Source: Candidatus Gastranaerophilales bacterium (GTDB lineage: Bacteria; Cyanobacteriota; Vampirovibrionia; Gastranaerophilales; Gastranaerophilaceae). Taken from it: 64,000 nucleotides of DNA. Position 1 is the stretch's first letter. Every line of letters starts with the position of its first letter. Under the pieces are notes generated by a model. That model was not told the origin of the DNA. It made no database searches and was given only the letters and a program-made list of their open reading frames with translations. Below are positions 43,201-52,482 of the stretch, piece by piece. The stretch lies in NCBI GenBank assembly GCA_944326905.1, contig CALVFU010000003.1, forward strand, positions 1-64,000. The letters are read 5' to 3'. The position numbers were made by a program, and so were the translations under genes.

Positions 43201-44096
43201 TACTCAAGCTCACAAGTCAAACCAGAACGAACTTTTACCTCCGTCAAATTAAGATTTTTAATTTTACGAATATCATTTCTATCTAAAGTAGTATTAGCTT
43301 TTACTAATACATTGCCTTTATCATCAACTATATCTTGAGCAACTGTTCTTCCTAATAATCTATCAATTAAAGGAACAATAACAGCATCGCCATCCATAAT
43401 CGGCTTCATATCAATATACTTATCAGTACCGCAGTCTTTTGCACGAATAATTACATCCTGAGCAACATCAACCAGACGTCTTGTTAAATAACCTGAGTCT
43501 GCTGTTTTTAACGCCGTATCTACAAGACCTTTTCTTGCGCCGTATGATGAAATAATATATTCAGTAACGGACAGCCCTTCTTTAAAGTTAGATTTAATCG
43601 GAAGGTCAATAATTTGTCCTTGCGCATCAGCCATCAAGCCACGCATACCAACAAGCTGCGATACCTGAGATAAATTACCTCTTGCACCTGAGAATGCCAT
43701 CATATACACAGGGTTTAATTTATCAAAGTTTTCGACAACTTGTTCCGTCAATTTTGCTGTTGTTTCAGACCAGGTGTCTATAACTTTAGTGTATCTTTCA
43801 ACTTCAGTAATTTCCCCTTTTAAGTATCTATTTGTTGATTTTTCAATTTCTTCTTCTGCTTGTCTTAGCAAGTCCTTCTTGACAGCCGGTACAGATAAGT
43901 CCGCAATTGAAATTGTAACACCTGACTTGGTTGCATATTTATAACCAAGATTCTTAAGGGTATTAGCCAATTCAGCAGTTTTGGCCCCGCCATACTCAAG
44001 ATAAATCTGAGACAAAAGGTTTTTTAAACCGCCCTTGTCCATTTGTTTATTTATAAACTCTGGAGCTGCTTTTGAGTGTGTGTATGTATTTTCCAT
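40248..44096 (-). CDS. rpoC2: RNA polymerase beta' subunit, C-terminal part (RpoC2)
   Basis: The 1282-residue protein is the second half of beta', as in cyanobacteria and plastids. It starts at FINKQMDKGGLKNLL, contains EPGTQLTMRTFHTGGVF (trigger-loop region) near residue 340, and ends with the conserved SAASFQETTRILTEAA and GKKDMLRGLKENVIIGRLIP motifs. Between them lies an insertion of several hundred residues made of repeated sandwich-barrel-like segments, equivalent to cyanobacterial SI3. A zinc-binding cysteine set (CELEYGVCQKCYG) is present. It follows rpoC1 by 27 nt with AGGAAATATAA before the ATG. Confidence 0.95.
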   Translation of the reverse strand: MENTYTHSKAAPEFINKQMDKGGLKNLLSQIYLEYGGAKTAELANTLKNLGYKYATKSGVTISIADLSVPAVKKDLLRQAEEEIEKSTNRYLKGEITEVERYTKVIDTWSETTAKLTEQVVENFDKLNPVYMMAFSGARGNLSQVSQLVGMRGLMADAQGQIIDLPIKSNFKEGLSVTEYIISSYGARKGLVDTALKTADSGYLTRRLVDVAQDVIIRAKDCGTDKYIDMKPIMDGDAVIVPLIDRLLGRTVAQDIVDDKGNVLVKANTTLDRNDIRKIKNLNLTEVKVRSGLTCELEYGVCQKCYGWAMTTQKLVDIGEAIGIIAAQSIGEPGTQLTMRTFHTGGVFKGSGAMKIVEAGINGKVKSSVKTRELRTRHGDIVQVSIYEADIEVSNDKKTEKYHIPAGAIIHFTNGEEVKKGFKLAEYEPVSSGDGSRLTEKATKDITSDLSGEVYFEDFVADEKKDRQGNISRTANKNGIVWVIGGDVYNLPGGSKVLVKNEQKVKQGEKLAETLTVCEHGGEVRYSEDLEIENVKFEGETINKIVKGKEITIVIASLIPSNASFEQTKKEQIWTVKKTGERYIVKTPIDTTVENGMIIAELIDDECSVTTSGEIKYVDVEVDENQIVTKPGTIVFIPEEVHQINKDSSLKMVDNGTFVTAGTEVVKDVYTHIDGIVEFKEFNDIVHEITVRPGKVHTLQSISELKVEEGAVVEEGTVIAKGIKATETSIVSIMESEYDDLDIDDLDEEIESSLSMADEESLEDKPVQILIRPVQILNVEAKDVSIRFNSSDNLISIVPVTQLQYKDGARVRNIDGATLTRTSLVLQMQGYLSHLKGLVELNEQGELKIVVLETLIVRRELEGNAKMNNALQTELLVDNGEVIKPKTPIAKTEVLAVNDGVAAINEKMPDARRLLVNCENYESKVKISSASKVKKGEFVRLDQELTSSGDTAPVSGKVISVSKDEIVIRNGRPYLISPGTMLQLEAGALVLRGDMLATLVFERQKTGDIVQGLPRVEELLEGRKPKDCAILAESDGVAEIEIEDDVPRLFLVTDNGRTEIKFAIDASILVSHKQQIKKGQPLTSGPLNPQDVIRLCGPRAAQQYLVDEVQRVYRSQGVEIADKHIEIIVRQMTKKIRVVDPGDTNLLPGELVELQAFEHENELVKNAGGVEATCEYILLGITKASLNTESFISAASFQETTRILTEAAVEGKKDMLRGLKENVIIGRLIPAGTGLHHLTNANEERDKEAQKRAAQRNQARKPSAILEEIEGMFGAPDYIVGE

Positions 44097-44123
44097 ATTT
44101 ATATTTCCTCAATTTCCTTTTAA

Positions 44124-45833
44124 TTAAGCAAGTGCTTTCCTTACTTCTTCATTAAATATAATTCTGCCAACAGTTGTTTCTATACGCTTTCCGTGTTCAT
44201 CTCTAACAACAATCTTATCGTGAAGCTTTATAACTCCTACTTCAAGAGCAGAGATCGCATCTTGGAAATTATAGAAATATCCCTTAACCGGCATGGATGG
44301 ATCTTTTAAGATTGTTAAGTAGTACATACCCAAAACCATATCTTGCGAAGGTGTAATAATAGGTCTGCCATTTGCCGGTGCAAGTATATTATTTGTTGCA
44401 AGCATAAGCATTCTTGCTTCTGTTTGAGCTTCTATTGATAATGGTACGTGAACAGCCATTTGGTCACCGTCAAAGTCGGCGTTAAAAGCTGTACAGACTA
44501 ACGGGTGAAGCTGTATTGCACGTCCTTCTACCAATTTCGGTTCAAAAGCTTGAATACCAAGTCTGTGCAATGTCGGTGCACGGTTTAACATTACAGGGTG
44601 CCCTTCAATAATTTCTTCCAGAATATCCCAAACTTTTGCCTCTGAACGCTCAATCATTTTCTTTGCTGATTTAATATTTTGAACATGACCACGCTCTATC
44701 AATTTATTGACAACAAACGGCTTAAACAGTTCAATAGCCATTTCTTTAGGTAAACCGCACTGATTTAATTTTAACGACGGACCAACAACGATAACTGAAC
44801 GACCTGAGTAGTCAACACGTTTACCTAGAAGATTTTGACGAAAACGACCTTGTTTACCTTCAATGATATTCGAAAGAGACTTCAATGCTCTGTTATTTGG
44901 ACCTACAACAGTACGACCGCGCCTTCCGTTATCTATAAGCGCATCAACAGCTTCTTGCAGCATTCTCTTTTCGTTTCTGACGATAATTTCAGGAGCACCC
45001 ATTTCCAGCAATCTTTGTAATCGGTTGTTCCTGTTTATAACACGTCTATATAAGTCATTTAAATCTGAAGTTGCAAATCTGCCGCCGTCTAATTGTACCA
45101 TTGGTCTTAAATCTGGAGGGGTTACAGGAAGTACATCCATAATCATCCAGGTAGGCTCTGTTTCAGAAGATATTAAAGAATCAAGAAGTCTTAATCTCTT
45201 AATCAGTTTGCCTTTCTTTTGCACAGATGTAACATGACCTGCCAACTCAGTCCTAATTGCTTCAGCAAGTTCATGAGTATTAATTTCTGCTAAAAGCTCC
45301 TTGATTGCTTCTGCACCGATTCCTACTTTTAGAGTTGTTTCTTCATTTTCCATTAAATAGTCTTCATATTCCTCTTCTGAAAGCAATTGCAGTTTTTTAA
45401 AGTTAGAATCTCCAGGATCAATTACAATGTAATTATTAAAATATATTACTTGTTCAAGATCTTTTAAAGTCATATCAAGAAGTAACCCAAGATAAGATGG
45501 GATTCCCTTTAAAAACCAAATATGAGAAACAGGAGCAGCTAGCTTAATATGCCCCATTCTGTGGCGCCTTACCTTAGAATCAGTAACTTCAACTCCACAG
45601 CGCTCACAAATAATACCTTTGTGCCTTACACGTTTGTATTTACCGCAATAACATTCCCAGTCCTTTGTAGGTCCAAAAATTCTTTCGCAAAATAAACCAT
45701 CACGCTCAGGTTTTAATGTTCTATAGTTAATTGTTTCAGGTTTTGTAACCTCACCGTATGACCACTTCAAGATTCTTTCTGGTGAAGCGATACTTATACG
45801 TATATAATCAAAATAATCAATACTAGTAGACAA
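44124..45833 (-). CDS. rpoC1: RNA polymerase beta' subunit, N-terminal part (RpoC1)
   Basis: The 569-residue protein carries the clamp and active site. The zinc-ribbon cysteines lie in [20 protein letters not shown], and the catalytic Mg-binding [12 protein letters not shown] near residue 450. It ends at [14 protein letters not shown], the standard cyanobacterial break. It is somewhat shorter than the roughly 620 residues of photosynthetic cyanobacteria. The start codon is TTG: AAGGAG lies 8 nt before it. An ATG 7 nt upstream is out of frame, abuts the ribosome binding site, and opens only a 5-codon frame. Confidence 0.95.
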   Translation of the reverse strand: MSTSIDYFDYIRISIASPERILKWSYGEVTKPETINYRTLKPERDGLFCERIFGPTKDWECYCGKYKRVRHKGIICERCGVEVTDSKVRRHRMGHIKLAAPVSHIWFLKGIPSYLGLLLDMTLKDLEQVIYFNNYIVIDPGDSNFKKLQLLSEEEYEDYLMENEETTLKVGIGAEAIKELLAEINTHELAEAIRTELAGHVTSVQKKGKLIKRLRLLDSLISSETEPTWMIMDVLPVTPPDLRPMVQLDGGRFATSDLNDLYRRVINRNNRLQRLLEMGAPEIIVRNEKRMLQEAVDALIDNGRRGRTVVGPNNRALKSLSNIIEGKQGRFRQNLLGKRVDYSGRSVIVVGPSLKLNQCGLPKEMAIELFKPFVVNKLIERGHVQNIKSAKKMIERSEAKVWDILEEIIEGHPVMLNRAPTLHRLGIQAFEPKLVEGRAIQLHPLVCTAFNADFDGDQMAVHVPLSIEAQTEARMLMLATNNILAPANGRPIITPSQDMVLGMYYLTILKDPSMPVKGYFYNFQDAISALEVGVIKLHDKIVVRDEHGKRIETTVGRIIFNEEVRKALA

Positions 45834-45849
45834 TTTTCATTCTCCTTTA

Positions 45850-48800
45850 TTAATCACCGAGTGTAGTTGATGTTTCAAAGAAATTGATATTTAGCAATTC
45901 AGAATCAATGTCCGATAGAGTTCTTTTCGGAGCTGCTTTTCTGATATCATCCATATCACTCATCAAATCAACTTCAGTCCCGTTTTTCTTAGCAACAGTA
46001 ATATCCAGTCCGATACTTTGCAATTCTCTTACAAGTACCTTAAAGGATTCAGGGATACCCGGTCTCGGGATATTGTCCCCTTTAACAATTGATTCGTAAG
46101 CACGGTTACGACCATTTACATCATCAGATTTGATTGTAAGCATTTCTTGAAGGGTATAGGCTGCGCCATAAGCTTCAAGAGCCCATACTTCCATCTCACC
46201 AAATCGTTGACCGCCAAATTGCGCCTTACCACCTAATGGCTGCTGAGTAACCAATGAATACGGACCAGTACTTCTTGCGTGAATTTTATCGTCAACAAGG
46301 TGGACTAGTTTAAGGATATAAGAAAGACCAACAGCAATAGGCTCATCAAATCTTTCTCCTGTTCTTCCATCAATCAGATAAACTTTACCATCATCTCTTA
46401 CCCAATCACAACCCGACTCTTTGATACCTCTAAGAAGTTCAGCTTTAGTAGCAATCTCAGATTGATTTTCGCCATATTTTTCATCAAAAGACGGAGCTTC
46501 ATAGTGCTCTTTTGTGAGGTATGAAGCAAGTCCTAACAAGCACTCATAAGTTTGTCCGACATTCATACGAGAAGGAACACCAAGCGGGTTAAGAACAATA
46601 TCAACAGGAGTACCATCAGGTAAGAAAGGCATGTCTTCTTTTGGTAATATTCTAGATACAATACCTTTGTTTCCATGGCGCCCTGAGAGTTTATCACCAA
46701 CAGATACTTTACGTTTTTGAGCAATGTAAACTCTAATAACTGTATTCGCACCTGGCGGTAATTCGTCACCTTTTTCTCTGTCAAAAACCTTAACATCAAG
46801 AACCCTGCCACCTTCACCGTGAGGTACTCTTAATGAATTGTCTTTAACGTCACGAGCTTTTTCAGCAAATATGGCTCTTAATAATTTTTCTTCTGGTGGA
46901 TGTTCAGACTCTCCTTTTGGTGTAACTTTACCAACAAGAATATCATCAGCATAAACTCTAGCGCCGATACGGACAATACCTCGTTCATCAAGGTGTCTGA
47001 GAGCATCTTCTGAAACATTAGGAATTTCTCGTGTGATTTCTTCCGGTCCCAGTTTGGTTTGTCTTGCATCTATTTCTAACTTTTCAATGTGAATTGATGT
47101 AAATACATCATCATGGACACATCTTTCAGAAAGCAGAATAGCATCTTCGAAGTTATATCCTTCCCAGGGCATGTAAGCTACAAGCACATTTTTACCAAGT
47201 GAAAGTTCCCCGCAGCTTGTTGCAGCACCATCTGCAATTACATCTCCTGCGTTTACTTTATCTCCTTCGTGAACAATCGGTCTTTGGTTAATACAAGTAT
47301 CTTGGTTTGAGCGAACGTACTTCATTAAAGTATGTACATGCTGTTTCCCATGAATATCACGAATAACAATTTCCTCGCCAACAACTCTTTCTACAACACC
47401 ATCAACTTTTGCACAAACAACCATACCAGAGTCTTTTGCTGCTCTAGCTTCCAGACCAGTTCCGACAACCGGACGTTCAGTAATAAACAGAGGAACTGCC
47501 TGCCGCTGCATGTTTGACCCCATCAATGCACGGTTAGCGTCATCGTGCTCAATAAATGGAATCATAGAAGTTGCAACTGAAATAATCTGAATAGGACACA
47601 CACCAACAAAGTCAACTTTGTTTGATTCAGACATAGTAAACTCTGAACGATAACGAACAGGAACTTGTTCGTTCTTAAATGACCCATCCGCATTTAGTTG
47701 TACATCAGCCGGAGCACATCTGTAATTTTCATCTTCATCAGCAGTCATATAAACAACTTCGTCTGTTACTTTACCGTCTTTTACAACGAAGAATGGTGAT
47801 TCAACAAAGCCATATTCATTAACACGCGCGTGAGTTGCTAAAGAACCAATCAAACCAGCATTCGGACCTTCCGGGGTTTCTACCGGGCAAATCCTACCGT
47901 AGTGAGAAGGGTGAATATCACGAACAGCAAACCCAGCCCGTTCTCTTTGCAAACCACCAGGTCCTAGGGCTGAAACACGTCTTTTGTGAGTTAGTTCAGC
48001 AAGCGGATTTGTTTGATCCATAAATTGTGACAACTGTGATGACCCAAAAAATTCTTTTAAAGACGCTACCAGCGGTTTTGTATTTAAAAGATTTAAAGGC
48101 GTTAAGGTTTCAGAATCTTGAAGAGTCATTCTTTCTTTAACAATTCTTTCTATTCTTGAAAGCCCGACTCTAAATTGATTTTGCAGGAGTTCACCAACTG
48201 AACGTATTCTCCTGTTTCCTAAGTGGTCAATATCATCAAGAGTACCTTCATCATACGTAAGGTTAATCAAGTACTCAATAGACGCGACAATATCCTGAAC
48301 AGTAAGCGTACGCTGGTTTTTCGAAATATTTAAATTTAATTTTTTATTTAATTTATAACGACCAACCCTGCCTATATCGTATTTCTTTTCATCAAAAAAT
48401 CTTGCTTCAAGTATTTGACGTCCGCCTGCGGCTGATGCAGGATCACCAGGACGAAGTTTTTTGTATACTTCAATCAACGCTTCATCTGTAGTCTCTGTAG
48501 TATCCTTATCTAAAGTTTTTTTCAAAAACTCAAAGTGGGTAAACAGCGTTTCCATTTCAGAAACCGTAATCCCCATTGCTTTAAGAAGTGTAGTTGCAAG
48601 AATTTTTCTGTTTTTATCAATCTTTACATAGATTAAGTCATTTGAATCAGTCTCAATTTTAAGCCACGCCCCGCGATTAGGTATCATGGTTGCATTATAG
48701 AGACGTTTACCTGTCGGAGAAATTTCTCTTTTAAAGTAAACACCGGGAGAGCGAACAATTTGAGATACAATAACACGTTCAGCACCATTGACAATAAACG

Positions 48801-49164
48801 TGCCTTTATCGGTCATTGTAGGAATATCACCGATATAAACTTCTTGTTCTTTTATTTCACCGCTGTCACGGTTTACAAGCCTTACCATAACTCGAAGCTG
48901 TTTTGCATAAGTCGCATCATGAATGCGGGCTTCTTCAACAGTATACTTTGCATTATCGAAAGTATAGTTAGGGAGAAAGTGCAGCTCTAACCGTCCTGTA
49001 TAATCTTTTACAGGACTGAAGGCAAGTAATTCTTCTTTTAAGCCTTCTTTTAGAAACCACTCAAACGATTTCTTCTGCACATCAATTAAATCCGGTAAAT
49101 CATCCAATCTTGTATTTGGAATGCCCATCGGAGTTACTCTTTTAGCATATTTCGTTGTCGACAT
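45850..49164 (-). CDS. rpoB: RNA polymerase beta subunit
   Basis: The 1104-residue subunit is of the short cyanobacterial type without the large proteobacterial insertions. Conserved blocks include the fork/rifampicin region ([34 protein letters not shown]), [20 protein letters not shown], and [21 protein letters not shown] at the C-terminal end. It opens the rpoB-rpoC1-rpoC2 operon. GAGGTGA precedes the ATG. Unlike many bacteria, rplJ and rplL do not lie upstream; an SLH gene does. Confidence 0.97.
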   Translation of the reverse strand: MSTTKYAKRVTPMGIPNTRLDDLPDLIDVQKKSFEWFLKEGLKEELLAFSPVKDYTGRLELHFLPNYTFDNAKYTVEEARIHDATYAKQLRVMVRLVNRDSGEIKEQEVYIGDIPTMTDKGTFIVNGAERVIVSQIVRSPGVYFKREISPTGKRLYNATMIPNRGAWLKIETDSNDLIYVKIDKNRKILATTLLKAMGITVSEMETLFTHFEFLKKTLDKDTTETTDEALIEVYKKLRPGDPASAAGGRQILEARFFDEKKYDIGRVGRYKLNKKLNLNISKNQRTLTVQDIVASIEYLINLTYDEGTLDDIDHLGNRRIRSVGELLQNQFRVGLSRIERIVKERMTLQDSETLTPLNLLNTKPLVASLKEFFGSSQLSQFMDQTNPLAELTHKRRVSALGPGGLQRERAGFAVRDIHPSHYGRICPVETPEGPNAGLIGSLATHARVNEYGFVESPFFVVKDGKVTDEVVYMTADEDENYRCAPADVQLNADGSFKNEQVPVRYRSEFTMSESNKVDFVGVCPIQIISVATSMIPFIEHDDANRALMGSNMQRQAVPLFITERPVVGTGLEARAAKDSGMVVCAKVDGVVERVVGEEIVIRDIHGKQHVHTLMKYVRSNQDTCINQRPIVHEGDKVNAGDVIADGAATSCGELSLGKNVLVAYMPWEGYNFEDAILLSERCVHDDVFTSIHIEKLEIDARQTKLGPEEITREIPNVSEDALRHLDERGIVRIGARVYADDILVGKVTPKGESEHPPEEKLLRAIFAEKARDVKDNSLRVPHGEGGRVLDVKVFDREKGDELPPGANTVIRVYIAQKRKVSVGDKLSGRHGNKGIVSRILPKEDMPFLPDGTPVDIVLNPLGVPSRMNVGQTYECLLGLASYLTKEHYEAPSFDEKYGENQSEIATKAELLRGIKESGCDWVRDDGKVYLIDGRTGERFDEPIAVGLSYILKLVHLVDDKIHARSTGPYSLVTQQPLGGKAQFGGQRFGEMEVWALEAYGAAYTLQEMLTIKSDDVNGRNRAYESIVKGDNIPRPGIPESFKVLVRELQSIGLDITVAKKNGTEVDLMSDMDDIRKAAPKRTLSDIDSELLNINFFETSTTLGD

Positions 49165-49393
49165 TAAATCACCTCATCTATTCTAATGGTGTACATAAAC
49201 TATATAAAAAGTGTATATTTGCTATAAATTTTTTATTATTTTCGGACTAAATCCCCATACATACGCATGTTCTCTAATCGTACTACTTAAAAATCTCTCG
49301 TCAAGAATAAATGTATATATAACAATTATTGTTTACAAAATTTTACATTTATTTTGTAAATTTTTGTTAAGCACACTTTGCCTCAAGAATAAA

Positions 49394-49430
49394 CAAATAA
49401 AAAGGGGCTGCCGATAAATATCGGCAGCCC
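49394..49430 (-). terminator. Terminator of the Cys-rich SLH gene
   Basis: A perfect GGGCTGCCGAT/ATCGGCAGCCC hairpin (49405-49430) is followed on the minus strand by CTTTTTATTTG. The remaining 230 nt up to rpoB hold an AT-rich inverted repeat and presumably the rpoB promoter, which I cannot place with confidence. Confidence 0.9.
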
Positions 49431-49450
49431 GGAAGCGAACGATTTACTCA

Positions 49451-51406
49451 CTATTCGCTGCATCCGAAAGCTATTGTAACGTGTTCTCTCGGATTTATAG
49501 AAGATATTTTATAGCCTTTGGCATCTACAAGATATGCAACCTCGTCGCCGGTTGACTGTAATAAGCCAAATGTACCGGAAAGCGCAGTTCTTGTAATATC
49601 AATTGGAGCTTTAACTGTTTGGAAGAGCGCACCACCCAAGCTCCTTGCCGATGCTCCCAATTGACCTTGGAAAATATCCCCAAGGGCGATACCTGTACCG
49701 TTAGAAACATTTTCTACAGCATTTCCAAGATTAGAGAGCATACCGCCTGTAGTTCTGCCGACTATACCAACCATAGACCCTGCCCAGGTGAATGGGGCTG
49801 TTACAAGTCTGGCTATAATATTTGGCTGTTTTGAACAGTCTACTTGAGCTGTTAAAATTTGTCTTGGTAATTTAGCCTTGCAGCCATTATTGCTAATGTC
49901 GGTAAAGGCAAGTTTTAATGCACCTTTTTGACAGCCAGAAGGTCTTACAACCTCAACAACTTTACCAGTTACTTTTGATCCGCAAGGGAACAACTGTCCG
50001 TCAATTGTCACATCCTCTAACGTTTTTGCAGCAAATATCTGCCCTACATGCGAAGATTTCGCATTTATCTCATCTAAGAATTTTAGCTCTAAAGTAGGTA
50101 TTTTAACTATTTGCTCATTTTCTACGTAAGCTTTTTTATCTGTGGGACAAATCGGACAAGTGTCATTTGCTGTCGTTGGATTTGTGTCATAACCCATTGC
50201 TACACGCACATTTTGGAGCATAGAAGCAATTTCAGCACGTGTTGCTTCCGCATACGGTCTAATCATTTTAGAATTCGGGGAAGATTTCAATGCACCGCTT
50301 TCTAAGGCTTTTGCAATAGGAATTCTTGCCCATTCAGGTACTGATGCACCGTCAGAATAGCAGGATAATACTTGCTGAGCTTTTGCTGCATCCATTTCAA
50401 TATTAATACCTTTAGACATTGCGCATAAAGCTTCCGCACGAGTTACATTATTATTTGGCTTGAATAACCCGTCAGGATAACCTTTTAGAAGATTTTCATG
50501 AACAGCCTTTGCAATCACAGAATTTGCCCAGTGAGAAGCCGGCACATCACTAAATAAAGCTTCTGTACCGCATCCGCAGTCATTTTTATTAAAACCTTTA
50601 ACAATCATTGTTGCAAATTCTGCCCTGCTTATATTTCTTGACGGCTTAAACATTCTGTCAGGATAACCTACAACCACATCATTCATTGCAAGTTTATCTA
50701 TTGGACAAGATGCCCAGTAATTGTTCGGAACATCAGGAAACATATTCATGCTGGGAATATCAGCTGCGGCTCCTGTAACATTATTAAATTGCGACAAATC
50801 AAAAGGAACCATTGTCTTTTTGATTGCCTGAATAGAGTTTGCGGTACTAATTTGAATTGGGCAGCCGTTGCCATCCATTTTTCTTTCGTCTCGTAATATT
50901 GGAACGCCGCTATGCGCCACAGAAGAATCATTTAAACAAGGAATATCCGCAGCAGCACCTGTCATTGTTCCTTCAGGAAGGACTGCAGCTCCCATTGTTG
51001 AACTATTTAAACCATGAGTACCAACTGTAAAACCGCCTTCTCCTCTAAAGGTTGCTGCTGAACTTGCACATTCACCTATGTAATTATTTGAGCCGTAAAT
51101 CGCATTAGGGTAAGCATAAACCTGGTTCATAGAACATCTTGAAACAGGAGCGGCATTAGGACACACAGCACAAGACGGTACTGCAGGTTCGTCACAATCA
51201 GGAACATCACATCCGCAGCTCGGGACTTCCGTTTCACAAGGGCACGCAGCTCCTGTTACAACAGGAATATCCTCCGCTTGACAACATGATTCTCCAGTGA
51301 CCACAGGACGTTGGTCACACGGGCAGGCTGCCATTGCACTATTAAATGAACACGTTGCTATTCCAACGGCAATTGCAGCTGCCACAGTCAGTTTTTTAAT
51401 CGTCAT
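49451..51406 (-). CDS. Cys-rich secreted SLH-domain protein
   Basis: The 651-residue protein has a signal peptide ending near NSAMA. About a dozen cysteines follow in the next 70 residues (CPC, CC, CGC and CAVC groups) among short repeats such as VVTGAAC and TGAAADIP. Three SLH repeats lie roughly at residues 220-265, 285-330 and 345-395, with GYPDRMFKP and GYPDGLFKP signatures. The C-terminal part has a beta-rich domain like that of the other SLH protein (LPFGS/FPCGS...), then a hydrophobic glycine-rich stretch. The Cys-rich zone probably forms disulfides. AGGAGG precedes the ATG. A surface-layer or outer-membrane attachment protein is likely. Confidence 0.8.
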   Translation of the reverse strand: MTIKKLTVAAAIAVGIATCSFNSAMAACPCDQRPVVTGESCCQAEDIPVVTGAACPCETEVPSCGCDVPDCDEPAVPSCAVCPNAAPVSRCSMNQVYAYPNAIYGSNNYIGECASSAATFRGEGGFTVGTHGLNSSTMGAAVLPEGTMTGAAADIPCLNDSSVAHSGVPILRDERKMDGNGCPIQISTANSIQAIKKTMVPFDLSQFNNVTGAAADIPSMNMFPDVPNNYWASCPIDKLAMNDVVVGYPDRMFKPSRNISRAEFATMIVKGFNKNDCGCGTEALFSDVPASHWANSVIAKAVHENLLKGYPDGLFKPNNNVTRAEALCAMSKGINIEMDAAKAQQVLSCYSDGASVPEWARIPIAKALESGALKSSPNSKMIRPYAEATRAEIASMLQNVRVAMGYDTNPTTANDTCPICPTDKKAYVENEQIVKIPTLELKFLDEINAKSSHVGQIFAAKTLEDVTIDGQLFPCGSKVTGKVVEVVRPSGCQKGALKLAFTDISNNGCKAKLPRQILTAQVDCSKQPNIIARLVTAPFTWAGSMVGIVGRTTGGMLSNLGNAVENVSNGTGIALGDIFQGQLGASARSLGGALFQTVKAPIDITRTALSGTFGLLQSTGDEVAYLVDAKGYKISSINPREHVTIAFGCSE

Positions 51407-51499
51407 TTTTACCTCCTTTTTCTCAGATACACTCTTTCCGAGAAAACTAACTTCTAAATTATGTGTTTGATTATAATTAAATTCATTACCTTATATGGG

Positions 51500-51528
51500 T
51501 ATACAGCTGGAGTATTTGGTTTTATAAT
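51500..51528 (+). promoter_or_regulatory. Leaderless-type promoter
   Basis: TATACA, a 17-nt spacer and a perfect TATAAT end exactly 6 nt before the ATG of the DUF3326 gene, which has no ribosome binding site. Confidence 0.65.
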
Positions 51529-51534
51529 AGTTAT

Positions 51535-52482
51535 ATGGTTAAATTAGGAGCTTTAATAGTACCAACAGGAATAGGCGCTTCAATAGGCGGTTTTGCAGGA
51601 GACGCCTCTGGTTATGCTAAGAAAATTGCTGAGCGCTGCAAATTAATTGTTAATCCTAATGTGGTTAATGCCGGTTGTTTTTCAGGGATTACTGGAAACA
51701 TGCTTTATGTAGAAGGGTACGCAATTGATGAATTTTTTAAAGGAAATTTATCATTAACACCAAAAAACAATAATAAAATAGGAATCATATTTGATAGAGC
51801 AATTCCGCAAAATGTACTGAATGTCCATATTAACACTATCAACGCTGTCACAACAGTATATGGGATAAACATAATTGGATATGACATAACGGATGAAGAT
51901 GTTGGCGTTTATTTCGAAAACAAAGGAAATTATTCAACAGGAGGGATATTAGCGCCAGACACATTATTAAGAAGTGCTAAAAAGCTTATAGACAAAGGGG
52001 CAGAAGCTATTGCTGCTGTGTGCCGTTTTGAAGAAGACGCTTCAGATGATTATTCACATGGGGAAGGAGTTGATCCAATTGGCGGTGTAGAAGCTATTAT
52101 ATCACATTACATTACAAGAGAACTCAAAATACCATGTGCACATTCTCCAGCTTTTGATAATATAAGTATTTCAACTGATATTGTAGACGCAAGATGTTCC
52201 GCAGAATATATTACACCTACTTTTTTACCGTGTATACTTATTGGGCTCAATAATGCGCCGTTAATAAATTCAACTGGCGGTATAACCATTGAGCAGCTGG
52301 ATTTTTTACTCATGCCTTATAATGCTTTAGGTTCAATTCCTGTATTTGAGGCACAAAAAAGAAATATCCAGGTTTATGCGGTCATGGAGAATAAAACCCT
52401 TTTAAATGTAACAAATGATAAAATTCATGGAAAATGTGGTATAGTATATACATACGAAGAATTTCTGGAGGGCTTGGAATGA
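51535..52482 (+). CDS. DUF3326 family protein
   Basis: The 315-residue protein matches the DUF3326 family known from cyanobacteria and plants. It starts LIVPTGIGASIGGFAGDAS, has VNAGCFSGITGNMLYVEGYA, and an acidic EDYSHGEGVDPIGGVEAIISHYI-like region that could bind a substrate or metal. No signal peptide or membrane helices. The biochemical role is unknown. Its stop overlaps the next gene's ATG by 4 nt, tying it to a pseudopilin. The mRNA is predicted to be leaderless. Confidence 0.65.
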   Translation: MVKLGALIVPTGIGASIGGFAGDASGYAKKIAERCKLIVNPNVVNAGCFSGITGNMLYVEGYAIDEFFKGNLSLTPKNNNKIGIIFDRAIPQNVLNVHINTINAVTTVYGINIIGYDITDEDVGVYFENKGNYSTGGILAPDTLLRSAKKLIDKGAEAIAAVCRFEEDASDDYSHGEGVDPIGGVEAIISHYITRELKIPCAHSPAFDNISISTDIVDARCSAEYITPTFLPCILIGLNNAPLINSTGGITIEQLDFLLMPYNALGSIPVFEAQKRNIQVYAVMENKTLLNVTNDKIHGKCGIVYTYEEFLEGLE

